Assembly: GCA_035642535.1 (NCBI GenBank)
Contig: DASQSE010000050.1
Coordinates: 1 to 64,000, forward strand
Source: Jatrophihabitans sp035642535
GTDB taxonomy: Bacteria; Actinomycetota; Actinomycetes; Mycobacteriales; Jatrophihabitantaceae
DNA length: 64,000 nucleotides
Direction: 5' to 3'
Part shown: positions 32,667 through 41,941 of the stretch, one piece after another
Position numbering within the stretch: position 1 is the stretch's first letter
How the letters are laid out: every line of letters starts with the position of its first letter
Position numbers and translations under genes: made by a program
Notes under the pieces: generated by a model
Databases searched by the model: none
Seen by the model: only the letters and a program-made list of their open reading frames with translations
What the model was told of the DNA's origin: nothing

Positions 32667-34145
32667 TCAGTGCTGCGCGCGGGCGCGGCGCGGCAGCAGC
32701 CAGCCCAGCACGAACGCGGCGCCGATCAGTGCGAGCGTCACCAGGAGGGTGTGCTGCGCCGCGGCGAGGTGCCGGCCCGCGGCCCGCGCCGCCGCCGGCC
32801 CGCCCCGCTCAAGGTGCAGGGTGCCGAAGAACAGCGTGGCCAGCACCGCGACACCGAGCGAGGCGCCGAGCTGCTGCAGCGATTCGAGCAGTCCGGTCGC
32901 CGAGCCGACCTCGTGCTCGTCGATCTCGCCGACGATGATGCTGAACAGCGGGACGAAGATCATGCCCATCCCGAGCCCGAACAGCGCCATGCCCGGTACG
33001 AGTTGCGGCGCGCCGACACTGCCGTCCGCCGCCCGCAGCGATACGTCCAGCACGACCGTCCCGGCAGCCATGATCGTCAGACCGACGTGCAGGATCGGTC
33101 GCCCGATCGCCGTCGTCGCCCACGCGCCGACGCCGGAGCCGACGCACGCGCCGACCGCGATCGCGGTTCCGTACAGGCTCGCGGTCATCGGCGAGTTGCC
33201 GAGGCCGATCTGCAGGAACAACCCGTTGGTGAGCGAGAAGCCCACGACCGTGGCGAAGAAGACCAGCGTGAACAGCACACCGGAGACGTAGGAGCGCTTG
33301 CGTAGCACGCTGAACTCGATCAGCGGCGAACGCCCGGTGCGGATCCGGCTCCGCTGTTGCGCGCCGAACGCGGCGAGCACCGGTACTGCGACGGCCGGCA
33401 TCCCGAGCAGCCACATCGGCCAGCCCAGCGTCCGCCCCTCCACCAGCGGCAGCACGACGAGAACGCTCACCACTGCCATGAGAACGGTGCCGACCAGATC
33501 GAGGCGCAGCCCCTCGCGTCGCACCGTCTTCGACGGCAGCACCCGCGCGCCGGCGATCAGCGCGGCACCGCCGATCGGCAGGTTGATGAGGAACAGCGCG
33601 CGCCAATCCGAGCCGAGCAGGTTCGCCTTGATGAGCAGCCCGGCCACGACCGGACCCGCAACGGTCGACAGCCCGATCACCGGCCCCAGCGCGGCGAAGG
33701 CCTTACCCATCTGAGCGGGCGGGAAGATGTCGCGGATCAGGCCGAAGCCCTGCGGCACGAGCAGCGCGGCGGACAGGCCCTGCAGGGCACGCGCGGCGAT
33801 CAGCGCGTCGGGCGACCAGGCGAACGCGCAGGCCGCCGACGCGGCGACGAAACCTGCAAGGCCGGCCAGCAGCAGGCGCTTGCGGCCGAACATGTCGCCG
33901 AGCCGCCCACCAGTCATCAGACCGACCGAGAGCGCCAGCGTGTATCCGGCGGCGATCCACTCGAGCTGTGTTGCGGTCATCGACAGGTCGCGCTGGATCG
34001 AGGGCGCCGCGACGTTGACGATCGTCGAGTCCAGGATGTTCAGGATCATCGCGGCGAGGACGACTGCGAACGCGCTCCAGGTGCGCTCGCGCGTCGCCAC
34101 GCGCGGCGCTGCCAGGCTGACCGGTCGGTCGAGGACGACGCTCAT
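32667..34145 (-). CDS. MFS drug exporter, DHA2 (EmrB/QacA) type
   Basis: A 492-residue membrane protein with 14 likely helices. It carries motif A GGRLGDMFGRKRLLLAG, the DHA2 first-helix motif LDSTIVNVAAPSIQRDL and motif C-like GPVIGLSTVAGPVVAG. Such proteins expel drugs or metabolites by proton antiport. ATG has an AAGGAG Shine-Dalgarno. It is divergent from the WYL regulator with a perfect 9-7-9 inverted repeat between them, so it is probably the regulator's target. Confidence 0.9.
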   Translation of the reverse strand: MSVVLDRPVSLAAPRVATRERTWSAFAVVLAAMILNILDSTIVNVAAPSIQRDLSMTATQLEWIAAGYTLALSVGLMTGGRLGDMFGRKRLLLAGLAGFVAASAACAFAWSPDALIAARALQGLSAALLVPQGFGLIRDIFPPAQMGKAFAALGPVIGLSTVAGPVVAGLLIKANLLGSDWRALFLINLPIGGAALIAGARVLPSKTVRREGLRLDLVGTVLMAVVSVLVVLPLVEGRTLGWPMWLLGMPAVAVPVLAAFGAQQRSRIRTGRSPLIEFSVLRKRSYVSGVLFTLVFFATVVGFSLTNGLFLQIGLGNSPMTASLYGTAIAVGACVGSGVGAWATTAIGRPILHVGLTIMAAGTVVLDVSLRAADGSVGAPQLVPGMALFGLGMGMIFVPLFSIIVGEIDEHEVGSATGLLESLQQLGASLGVAVLATLFFGTLHLERGGPAAARAAGRHLAAAQHTLLVTLALIGAAFVLGWLLPRRARAQH

Positions 34146-34191
34146 GTGGGCTCCTTCGTCGAGATCGTTGATCTGCCCGACGCTACGGTCG

Positions 34192-34216
34192 AATCAGGAA
34201 GTATTCGTTCCTGATT
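34192..34216. promoter_or_regulatory. 9-7-9 inverted repeat, probable operator of the MFS/WYL pair
   Basis: AATCAGGAA (34192-34200), spacer GTATTCG, TTCCTGATT (34208-34216): a perfect 25-bp dyad. It lies 47 bases before the MFS start and 20 before the regulator start. It is AT-rich against a 70% GC background, fitting an operator overlapping both promoters. Confidence 0.65.
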
Positions 34217-34235
34217 GAGAACTAATCTGAACGGC

Positions 34236-35204
34236 ATGGCCGAGACCTCACGACGCCTGCTCAAGCTGCTCTCGCTGCTGCAGACTCCGCGCGAGTGGCC
34301 CGGGCCGGAGCTGGCCCGGCGCCTGGGCGTGAGTACCCGCACGGTGCGCAACGACGTGGAGCGACTGCGACAGCTCGGCTATCCGGTGCGCGCCACCCGC
34401 GGTGCCGTCGGCGGCTACCGGCTCTCCGCCGGCAGCGCAATGCCGCCGCTGCTGCTCGACGACGACGAGGCCGTCGCCATCGCGGTCAGCCTGCGCACTG
34501 CCACCGGCGGCGCCGTCGAAGGCCTCGAGGAGACAGCGCTGCGCGCGCTGACGAAACTCCAGCAGGTACTGCCCAAGCGGCTGGCTCGGCGCGTGGACGC
34601 GCTCGGCACGCACACCGTTCGGGTATCCGCGCGGCAACGCGGCCCGCAAGTGGCGGGCGGGCTGCTGGCACTCATCGCGGCGGCCGCCCGCGACCGCGAG
34701 GTGCTGCGCTTCCGCTACGCCGACCACTCCGGCACCGCCACCGAGCGGCGCATCGAACCGTATCGGCTGGTGAACTGGGGTCGGCGCTGGTACCTCGTCG
34801 CGTTCGACGTCGAGCGCGACGACTGGCGCACCTTCCGCGTCGATCGGATGAGCGAAGCCCGCTCGGTCGGGCACCGGTTCACGGCTCGCGAACTGCCGTC
34901 GGACGACATCGCCGGTTACGTCGCGGCACGCACCAGGCAGGTCCAGATGAAGGTGCGCGGCCGGGTCGTCGTGCACGCGCCCGCGCAGCTCGTGACGGCT
35001 CGCATGGGCAGCTGGGCGGAGGGCAGCGTGGAGCAGCTCGGCGACGACCGCTGCCTGCTGCAGGTCGGCGGGCGCTCGGTCGATGACATCGCATTCTGGC
35101 TCGGTGTCCTCGACGCCGACTTCGAAGTGGTCGACTCACCGCAGCTGGCCGCCGCCGTCCGCCGCATCGCCGCGCGATACCACGCCGCGGCGCCCGCTCA
35201 GTAG
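34236..35204 (+). CDS. WYL-domain transcriptional regulator with N-terminal HTH
   Basis: A 322-residue protein (YafY/DeoR-like). The winged HTH is at about residues 5-60 (LLKLLSLLQTPREWPGPELARRLGV, STRTVRNDVERLRQLGYPV). A WYL domain of about residues 140-310 contains REVLRFRYADHSG, EPYRLVNWGRRWYLVAFD and FRVDRMSEAR. ATG 34236 is chosen although no clear Shine-Dalgarno is present; TTG 34215 upstream would lie within the palindrome. It probably controls the divergent MFS gene through the 34192-34216 dyad. Its last 7 bases overlap the end of the convergent TreT gene. Confidence 0.9.
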   Translation: MAETSRRLLKLLSLLQTPREWPGPELARRLGVSTRTVRNDVERLRQLGYPVRATRGAVGGYRLSAGSAMPPLLLDDDEAVAIAVSLRTATGGAVEGLEETALRALTKLQQVLPKRLARRVDALGTHTVRVSARQRGPQVAGGLLALIAAAARDREVLRFRYADHSGTATERRIEPYRLVNWGRRWYLVAFDVERDDWRTFRVDRMSEARSVGHRFTARELPSDDIAGYVAARTRQVQMKVRGRVVVHAPAQLVTARMGSWAEGSVEQLGDDRCLLQVGGRSVDDIAFWLGVLDADFEVVDSPQLAAAVRRIAARYHAAAPAQ

Positions 35205-36601
35205 AGCGCGGTGATGAGCTGGAAGTAGCGATCGATGTGCCGCGGGGCGAGGTACTCGGCGCACACCCGATCCTGCGCCGCGCGGCCGAGCTCGGCTGCC
35301 GTCTCGGGATCGTCGAGCAGGTTGCGCACGGTCGCGGTGAAACCGGCCAGGTCGGTCGGTTCGACGAGTACCCCGGAGACGCCGGACTCGATCTGATCCT
35401 GGATGCCGCCGACGCGGCTGCCGACGGTGGGGCGGCCCTTCCACATTCCCTCCGCGACAGTGAGTCCGAACCCTTCGGCGAGGCTCTTCTGCACGATGAC
35501 ATCCGTGCGCCGCTGCAGCGCGTTGACGATGGCGGCGTTCTCCTCGAGGTCGTCCATCGGAAGGCAAGCGAGATGCACTTGTCGCCGCTGCTCCGGTGGC
35601 AACGCGGACCACGCGGCACGTAGTTCGTCGAGCGTCTGTTGACCCTCCGGGTCGTCGGTCACCGAATCCGGGCTCGGGCCGGCGAGCACCAGATGCGCAT
35701 CGCCGTCGAGTTCCGCGCCGCAGAACGCGGTCAGCACGCCGACGTGATCCTTCAGCGGATCCCAGCGCGAGATCTGGGTGACGATCTTCGCAGTTGCCGG
35801 CACCGGAGTGTCCTCGATCATGTCGGCGCGCGCGGTGACCCGGCCGGTCGCGCCGTCCTGCCGGGTGAACGTTGCGGACGCCGGCGCACGCGTCGCGACG
35901 ATGCCTGCGGCAGCGAGCACGGCGGCGACGGTGTCATCGTCGAGCACCTGGTTCTTGGCCGAGAAGGCATCGATGCACGGCGGGATGACGACGACCTGCG
36001 CGGGGTCGAGAACGTCCCAGCCGTACTGCCGCCGCGAGAACACCTGGTTCGACGTGTGCGCCGCATACGGTTCGAGAAAGCGCCAGCCGGCGCGCGTCCG
36101 CTGGTTGGGCGAATCGGCACCGATGTGGCAGCTCCAGATGACGTGCGCGCCTGACGCGGCAAGCAGCGGCGCGAGGCCGAGCGTCTGCGGGTCGTGCAGG
36201 ATGACCGCATCGCCGGGGCGCACGAGCCGGCGCAGTTGCGCGCCATCCGATGCGAGCGCCGACTCGTAGGTCTGCCGATCGCGCTCATCGAGACCGTCGC
36301 CGTCGCCGTCGCTGCCGTGCAGCAAATGGTGCAGGCGCTTGGTGACCTCGAAGAACTCCTCGTTCCCGTCGATCACCAACCAGCGGACGCGGATGTCGCA
36401 CGCCGCCGGGTAGCCGAGGATCGAGTGCAGCATCTCTGCCACGCCGCCACCTTCGGCCGTGGAGTTGACATGCCAAACCGTGCCGGCGCCGAGCTGATCC
36501 CGGGCCGTCGCCATCGTGTCCAGCAACCTGGCCACCGGCTCGTCGCCGATGACGTCCGCAAAGCGCTGCACCGGCTGCGGTGCGATCTCGACCTCATCCA
36601 T
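35198..36601 (-). CDS. treT: GT4 glycosyltransferase, trehalose synthase TreT-like
   Basis: A 467-residue two-Rossmann (GT-B) glycosyltransferase of family 4. Recognisable TreT features are VWHVNSTAEGGGVAEMLHS near the N-terminus, HDPQTLGLAPLL, WSCHIGADSPNQ and VIPPCIDAFSAKN. In the C-terminal half VTQISRWDPLKDHVGVL and QKSLAEGFGLTVAEGMW (the E-x7-E donor motif) are present. TreT joins a nucleotide-glucose to glucose to give trehalose, a desiccation and osmotic protectant. It lies 8 bases downstream of the GT2 gene on the same strand, so the two are one operon. Reversible trehalose phosphorylase-like activity is an alternative. Confidence 0.8.
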   Translation of the reverse strand: MDEVEIAPQPVQRFADVIGDEPVARLLDTMATARDQLGAGTVWHVNSTAEGGGVAEMLHSILGYPAACDIRVRWLVIDGNEEFFEVTKRLHHLLHGSDGDGDGLDERDRQTYESALASDGAQLRRLVRPGDAVILHDPQTLGLAPLLAASGAHVIWSCHIGADSPNQRTRAGWRFLEPYAAHTSNQVFSRRQYGWDVLDPAQVVVIPPCIDAFSAKNQVLDDDTVAAVLAAAGIVATRAPASATFTRQDGATGRVTARADMIEDTPVPATAKIVTQISRWDPLKDHVGVLTAFCGAELDGDAHLVLAGPSPDSVTDDPEGQQTLDELRAAWSALPPEQRRQVHLACLPMDDLEENAAIVNALQRRTDVIVQKSLAEGFGLTVAEGMWKGRPTVGSRVGGIQDQIESGVSGVLVEPTDLAGFTATVRNLLDDPETAAELGRAAQDRVCAEYLAPRHIDRYFQLITALY

Positions 36602-36609
36602 TGCTGCGG

Positions 36610-38853
36610 CTACCCGGCGGGTGAGGACGAGGTTGCGGACGTGCTGGTGGTCGTGGTGGTGGTGGTGGTCGACGAGGTCACGCTCGACGTAGTCGGCGTC
36701 GGCGTGGGAGTGGTGCTAGTCGGGGTGGGCGTGGTCGAGCTGGACGACGGTGTCCCGCTGGTGCTCGCGGCGGACGAGCTCGGCGCCGTCGTTCCAGGCT
36801 GCGGCGAGTTCGGCACCTGCTTCGCCGGCCCGCCGTTCCCGCGCGCCGGTTCGACCAGTCGCGGCGAGTTGACCGGCGCGTTCCCCGGCGTGAGCAGCCC
36901 GACGGCGACCGCGGTCGCGGCCGCGGCCGCGGCGAGCCCTGCGACGGCATACGTGACGCGCCGGGCGGTGCGGTAACGCTGGTACTCGGAGCGGCGCCGG
37001 GCACGCAGCTCGGGCGGCAGCGCAGCGCGCTGTGCGCTGAGGCTGTTGTATGGGGCGCTCCCGTACGCGATCGTCGGCCATAGCAGCAGCGCGGCCGTCA
37101 GCACCGAGCCGTAGCCGGCCGGCTCGGCGATCGCGGCGACGATTCCGGCGAGGCCGAGCACGGCGAGCAGCGTCTCGCCGAAGTTGCCGCGAATGGCGTC
37201 CCACCAGTGGGCGTCATCCGCCGTCTTCGGGGTGCGCAGGAATTCGGCCTCGCGGGCGAACAAGCCCTGGATGGATGCGCGCGCGACCACGAGCCCGGTC
37301 GCCTGCCAGATCATGAAGGCGCCGAAGGCATCGCGCCACGACGCGCCGGTGCCGCGCCGGAGCAGCGCAATCGCGCGGACGAAACCGAGCAGCACGAGCA
37401 TCGGGATCGCGGCGAGCAGGAAGCCGGTGAGCTTGCGGAACAGCAGCCCACCGCCGATCGCCAGGTTCGCGGCGCCGACCAGCAGGAAGAGGTAGAAGAT
37501 CAGCCCGACAAGATCGCCGTACCACTGCAGGGCTCCGGAGAAATACGCCCAGCGCTGGCCGCCGTCGAGCCGGTTCTTCGTGTGCGCCCGACCGGGCATC
37601 ATCAGTCGCCAGTGCCGGCGCAGGATCTGGATGCCGCCGAAGCACCAACGGAAGCGCTGACCCTTCAGCGCCTCGAAGGTCAACGGCATGACTCCGACGC
37701 CGAACGAGCGGTCGACGTGCAGCCCGGACCACCCGTCGCGCAACAGTCGCAGCGACAGCTCCGCGTCTTCGGTGATGCACCACTCGTCCCAGCCGCCGGC
37801 GCGCTCGATCGCGGCGCGCCGGATCAAGCCCATCGTGCCGGCGAAGATCGCTCCGTCGCGCTCGTTGCGAGACGGCTGCGACACGGCGAAGAAGTACTTG
37901 TAGGAGTAGTAAAGCCGTCGATAGAACGGCGCCTGCCGCCAATCGCGGTAATCCTGCGGCGCCTGGATGAAGCCGACCTGCGGGTCGGCGAACAGCGGCG
38001 CGCAGCGTTGCAGGAACTGCGGGTCGAGTTGGTAGTCGGCGTCGACGACACCGATCAGCTCGGTGCGCGGGTCGATCATGTTCTGCAGCGCGTAGTTCAG
38101 AGCACCGGACTTGTAGCCCGGCCAATCCGACAGGTGCACGAACTTCACGTTGTTCGCCAGGCACCACGCCTCGACCGGACGCCAATCCGCTTCGTCCGAC
38201 GTGTTGTCGTCGAGCGCGATGATCTCGTAGTTCGGATAGTCGAGCCGGGCCAGCGACTCGAGCGTCGCGATCACCATGTCCGGCGGCTCGTTGTAGGACG
38301 GCACGTGCAGGCTCACGAACGGCAGGTAGTTCACCGCCGGTAGCTCCTCGGTCGCCACGCCGTGCGGTACGCGGCGCAACCACGCCTCGCGGCCCAAGGC
38401 GTCACACAACTCCCAGAGGTAGGCGCAGCCTAGGAACGCGGCGAACAGTTCGAGCGCCCAGAGGATCAATCCGCCGATCGTTCCGGTGACGCCGAGATGG
38501 CTGGCGAACGTCCAATCGATCATGAAGACGAGGTAGGCGAGGAAGAGGAACGTGGTCGCCGACCAACACAGGTGCGCGCTGGCACTCCATTTGCGCGTGA
38601 CGGGAAGCCACAGCAGGCTGACGACGATCAGTCCGGCAGCGCCGCCCTCCATGTTGCCGGTCGTCGCGCCCAGCAGCTCGAGGAAACCGGCCGCACAGAT
38701 GGCAAGCAGCGCCGTCCCGATCAGCGCCAGCGTGAACCTACGCGTCCAGGCCCATGCGCCGAATCGGCGCCCGTGCAGCACGGGTCGGATGAACAAGGCA
38801 ATCGTCGCGAGCGGGGCGGCGATAAGGCCGGCGAGCAGCAGGGCAGCGAGCAT
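36610..38853 (-). CDS. membrane GT2 glycosyltransferase (cellulose-synthase-like) with Ser/Thr-rich tail
   Basis: A 747-residue protein. Four helices precede a GT-A catalytic domain (about 175-430) with VPSYNEPPD, LDDNTSDE, VDADYQ (DxD), TEDAELSLRL (TED) and QRFRWCFGG (the QxxRW processive motif). More helices follow, then a ~90-residue tail of Pro, Ser and Thr only (including eight consecutive Thr). The family polymerises or transfers sugars across the membrane, as in cellulose or curdlan synthases. The product is unknown. Operon partner TreT lies 8 bases downstream. The tail is coded by a GGT/GGTGGTGGT-like tract on the + strand that could vary in length. Confidence 0.85.
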   Translation of the reverse strand: MLAALLLAGLIAAPLATIALFIRPVLHGRRFGAWAWTRRFTLALIGTALLAICAAGFLELLGATTGNMEGGAAGLIVVSLLWLPVTRKWSASAHLCWSATTFLFLAYLVFMIDWTFASHLGVTGTIGGLILWALELFAAFLGCAYLWELCDALGREAWLRRVPHGVATEELPAVNYLPFVSLHVPSYNEPPDMVIATLESLARLDYPNYEIIALDDNTSDEADWRPVEAWCLANNVKFVHLSDWPGYKSGALNYALQNMIDPRTELIGVVDADYQLDPQFLQRCAPLFADPQVGFIQAPQDYRDWRQAPFYRRLYYSYKYFFAVSQPSRNERDGAIFAGTMGLIRRAAIERAGGWDEWCITEDAELSLRLLRDGWSGLHVDRSFGVGVMPLTFEALKGQRFRWCFGGIQILRRHWRLMMPGRAHTKNRLDGGQRWAYFSGALQWYGDLVGLIFYLFLLVGAANLAIGGGLLFRKLTGFLLAAIPMLVLLGFVRAIALLRRGTGASWRDAFGAFMIWQATGLVVARASIQGLFAREAEFLRTPKTADDAHWWDAIRGNFGETLLAVLGLAGIVAAIAEPAGYGSVLTAALLLWPTIAYGSAPYNSLSAQRAALPPELRARRRSEYQRYRTARRVTYAVAGLAAAAAATAVAVGLLTPGNAPVNSPRLVEPARGNGGPAKQVPNSPQPGTTAPSSSAASTSGTPSSSSTTPTPTSTTPTPTPTTSSVTSSTTTTTTTTSTSATSSSPAG

Positions 38854-38941
38854 CGGTCCAGTCCGTAGGCGTAGAAGGCTTGCCTGCGACCTACCCGCCT
38901 CGCGCCCGGTGTTAACTTTGGATCAAGCCCGCCGCGGGGGA

Positions 38942-40096
38942 TTAGGGCGTTCCGCCGGGCTTCGGCGCCGAGCTCAGCGCGGCCAGGCGCGCGGCATGTT
39001 CGATGAGGTGCTCGTCGATCACTCCGAGGGGCCGGCCGGCGTCGTCGACGACGACCGCGCAGGGAGCGCGCAGGTGGATCGCGAGCAGCACCTCGTTCAA
39101 CGGCGTCTGTGGCGGGACGAGCGGTACCGCGCGGCGGCGTAGATCACCGACGCGCACCTCGTCGGCCGCGCTCGCCGGGACCCGCTCGAGATCAATGATC
39201 GTGACGGCGCCGATCGCGTGTCCGTCCAGGTCGACGACCGGGAATATCGCCTGCCAAGCAGCGCCCGGCCCAAGCTCGGACACCGCGTTCGCGACCGTCC
39301 ACCACTTCGGCAGGCCGGTCGGGTTCGCCCGCATGACGTCGCCCGCCGTCAACTCCGCCAGCCGCTCGGCGCGCCCGACGTAGCGCTCGCTGCGAGCACC
39401 GCCGAGGATGAACCAGCCGAGCAGTGCCGACCAGAACCCGAAGAGGTCACCGGCGAGAACGGCGAGGAAGCCTAGCCCGAGCAGCACCATGCCGACCACT
39501 TGTCCGGCGCGGGCGGCGGCAGCCGCGGCACGCATCCGGTCGCCCGTCGTGCGCCACATGATCGCGCGCAGCACCCGACCACCGTCCAGCGGCGCCGCGG
39601 GCACGAGGTTGAACACCGCGAGGACGGCGCTCATCGCGGCCAGCCAGAACAGCGCGCTACCGAGGATCGTGCCGGTGCCGGCGAGATAGGCCGCCGCCCC
39701 GAAGCACGCGCCGAGCGCGATCGTGGTGAGCGGGCCGGAGATCGCGATCCACGCATCGGCGCGTGGTGAGGGTGGTTCGCCGTTCAGTTCGGTGAGCCCG
39801 CCGAGCAGCCAGAGCGTCATCTTGTCCACGCGCATGCCGAACCGCCGGGCCACGATCGCGTGCGCCACTTCGTGCGCGGCAATTGATGCGACGAACAGCA
39901 CGGCGGCGGCAATGCCGACCAACCAATACAGCGCAGGCGACTGGTGCGGACGGGCGCTGGGCAACTCGCTCGTCGCCAGCAAGATGGCGACGAGCCCGAC
40001 CGTGCCGAGCACGGACCAGTGCGCAATGAGCTGGATTCCGCCGACACGGCCCAGCCGCACGCCGGGGCCGAACGGCGTGTCGGTCCGACCGCGCAT
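38942..40096 (-). CDS. site-2 protease (M50) with C-terminal CBS pair, Rv2625c-like
   Basis: A 384-residue membrane metalloprotease. The zinc motif HEVAH lies at about residue 72 and NLVPAAPLDGGRVL (the LDGG second motif) near 165, with six hydrophobic segments, then two CBS halves (ELTAGDVMRANP..., RRAVPLVPPQTPLNEVLLAI). The same S2P-CBS layout is seen in Rv2625c of the M. tuberculosis DosR regulon, next to universal stress and CBS proteins, as here. ATG 40096 is the best guess for start. It probably cleaves a membrane substrate in response to adenylate binding at the CBS pair; the substrate is unknown. Confidence 0.85.
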   Translation of the reverse strand: MRGRTDTPFGPGVRLGRVGGIQLIAHWSVLGTVGLVAILLATSELPSARPHQSPALYWLVGIAAAVLFVASIAAHEVAHAIVARRFGMRVDKMTLWLLGGLTELNGEPPSPRADAWIAISGPLTTIALGACFGAAAYLAGTGTILGSALFWLAAMSAVLAVFNLVPAAPLDGGRVLRAIMWRTTGDRMRAAAAAARAGQVVGMVLLGLGFLAVLAGDLFGFWSALLGWFILGGARSERYVGRAERLAELTAGDVMRANPTGLPKWWTVANAVSELGPGAAWQAIFPVVDLDGHAIGAVTIIDLERVPASAADEVRVGDLRRRAVPLVPPQTPLNEVLLAIHLRAPCAVVVDDAGRPLGVIDEHLIEHAARLAALSSAPKPGGTP

Positions 40097-40254
40097 ACCT
40101 TCACTGTGCGCCCGCCCGTCGCGCCCCGGCCACAGCCCTTTGACGGTGCCGCGCGCGACCGTTATCCCCTGCCTCGGCAGGACGTTCGACTCTAACCGCG
40201 ATGCGCGCACCGGCATTACGTCGATATCGGAAGACCAACGACGGGGAGTGCGCG

Positions 40255-40302
40255 ATGCGAGAGCAGAGCGAGTTGGTGCACCCAGTGAACGACGATGGCT
40301 GA
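40255..40302 (+). CDS. 15-aa leader peptide overlapping the USP start
   Basis: ATG 40255 with GGGGAG 6 bases upstream encodes MREQSELVHPVNDDG and stops at 40300-40302, 8 bases inside the USP gene (ATG 40295). The USP start itself has no Shine-Dalgarno and an in-frame stop lies just upstream, so translation may depend on ribosomes finishing the leader. The call rests on position only. Confidence 0.4.
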   Translation: MREQSELVHPVNDDG

Positions 40303-41182
40303 GTGGCCTCCGGTCGTCGTCGGCGTGGACGCATCGGACGGAACGACGGTCGCCCTGGAATGGGCCGCCGAGGATGCTCGGACGCGCGGCGCTCCGCTGC
40401 GGCTCGTGCATGCCTATCGCGCGAACGGCACGTACCCGTGGTTCATGAGCCGGGCCGGTGGGCCCGAAGCGCTCAACAGCTCGGCGCTGGCGCAGGGTGC
40501 CGCGGATCTCGTCAAATCGCTCGTCGCAAAGGTGCAATCCGGCCATCCGGAGCTGGCCGTCGCAGGCGTTGCCGTCGACGGCGCGCCGGTGGCCACACTG
40601 GCCGGCGAATCAGCCGTCGCCGCCGTGGTCGTCCTCGGCTCGCGTCGCCTGAGCGCCGTCGGCTCGGTCGTGGCGGGCTCGCTCGGCTGCGGCGTGGGCG
40701 CGCATGCGCGGGGGCCGGTCGTCATCGTGCGTGGGCCTGCGGGCGACCCTGCCGAGCGCGCCGCGGTGGTCGTGGGCGTGGACGGTTCGCCGGCCGCCGA
40801 GGCCGCCCTGGACTACGCATTCGATCACGCGGACCGGTACCGAGTGCCACTGCGCGCCGTGCTGTGCTGGTCGCCCGAGACCTTCGCGACGATGCGCTGG
40901 CGGCCGGGGCCGCGACCACCCGAGAAGGCGGAGCGCTGGCTGTCCGAAGCGACTGCGGGATGGACGCAGCGCTATCCGGATGTCACGGTGCAGCACATCG
41001 TGCGACGGGACCATCCTGCGGCGGGTCTGGTCGCTGAGGCGATCGATCAGCACCTGCTCGTCGTCGGGACCCGCGCGCGCCATCCGATACCGGCGACGCG
41101 GCTCGGCTCGGTGGCGCAGGGCGTACTGCACCACGCGACCTGCCCGGTGGCGGTCGTGCCGCTGCACACCGCAAGCCGCTGA
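40295..41182 (+). CDS. universal stress protein, tandem USP domains
   Basis: A 295-residue protein with two UspA domains (about 5-145 and 150-293), each beginning VVVGVDxS (VVVGVDASDGTTVAL; VVVGVDGSPAAEAALDYA). The nucleotide motif G-x2-G-x9-G[ST] is imperfect: VLGSRRLSAVGSVVAGSL and VVGTRARHPIPATRLGSVAQ, so ATP binding is uncertain. Tandem USPs of this size (Rv2623-like) mark the mycobacterial dormancy regulon. It is divergent from the S2P-CBS gene with a 198-base promoter region and likely coupled to the leader peptide. Confidence 0.9.
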   Translation: MAEWPPVVVGVDASDGTTVALEWAAEDARTRGAPLRLVHAYRANGTYPWFMSRAGGPEALNSSALAQGAADLVKSLVAKVQSGHPELAVAGVAVDGAPVATLAGESAVAAVVVLGSRRLSAVGSVVAGSLGCGVGAHARGPVVIVRGPAGDPAERAAVVVGVDGSPAAEAALDYAFDHADRYRVPLRAVLCWSPETFATMRWRPGPRPPEKAERWLSEATAGWTQRYPDVTVQHIVRRDHPAAGLVAEAIDQHLLVVGTRARHPIPATRLGSVAQGVLHHATCPVAVVPLHTASR

Positions 41183-41212
41183 CGATTCGCTGACGATTCG
41201 CCAACCGGGAAT

Positions 41213-41941
41213 TCAGAGCGTCCGGACCCTCGACCGGTAGTGCTTCAACAACTCGGCGTTGCGCTCCGCGCCGCCGGCGACGTTCGAGCTGGCGAAGATC
41301 GGCAGCCGCACTCCCCTGGTCGTCGCGAGATCGGCCAGCCGGGCGAGCAGCAGGTTCCAGACGTAGACACCGGTCAGCGAGGAGAGTCCGGCGGTGCGCA
41401 CGCCGTCGCCGGCGGGGTAGGCAGCATCGCCGTACGGCGCCTCGGTGTCGATGAGGTAATCCGCGACCGCGTCGATCTTGCGCGCCGATCGCGCCGGCGC
41501 CTCCCGCAGATGGGTCATCGATACGACGGCTACCACCCTGGTCCCGCTCTTGCGGAGTTCGTCCGCGAGTTCGACGGGCACGGCGTTGACGCCCGAGTTC
41601 GAGAACACGAAGCCGAGATCGGCCGGTGTGGGCGCGAACCGCTCGACGAGGATGCGTGCGAACCCGGACGTCTTCTCGGCGAGCGTGCTGTCCTCTCCGC
41701 CGTGCAGAGGGAGCAGCGCAGGGCTGTACAGGGGCTGGACGCAGGCCAGACCGCCGGCCCGGTAGAAGGATTCCAACACCAACGCGATCGAGTGTCCGGT
41801 GCCGCCGACGAAGATGAGCCCGTCCGATGTGACGACTCGAAGCATCTGCTCGGCGACCTCGTCGAGCACGCGCGCGTTGTGCTCTTCGACGCGGGCAAGA
41901 TGTGCGCGCATCTGTTCGCCGAACGGGCTGCTGTCAGACAT
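41213..41941 (-). CDS. SIS-domain protein (sugar isomerase/phosphosugar binding)
   Basis: A ~242-residue protein with a SIS fold: IFVGGTGHSIALVLESFYRAGG, then VFSNSGVNAVPVELADELRKSGTRVVAVVSMTHL, and a conserved C-terminus ASSNVAGGAERN. Such stand-alone SIS proteins bind phosphosugars or act as phosphoheptose/aldose isomerases. ATG 41941 is used, with an alternative start 9-18 bases upstream; no clear Shine-Dalgarno favours one. It is convergent with the USP gene and divergent from the CBS-BON gene. The specific substrate is unknown. Confidence 0.8.
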   Translation of the reverse strand: MSDSSPFGEQMRAHLARVEEHNARVLDEVAEQMLRVVTSDGLIFVGGTGHSIALVLESFYRAGGLACVQPLYSPALLPLHGGEDSTLAEKTSGFARILVERFAPTPADLGFVFSNSGVNAVPVELADELRKSGTRVVAVVSMTHLREAPARSARKIDAVADYLIDTEAPYGDAAYPAGDGVRTAGLSSLTGVYVWNLLLARLADLATTRGVRLPIFASSNVAGGAERNAELLKHYRSRVRTL

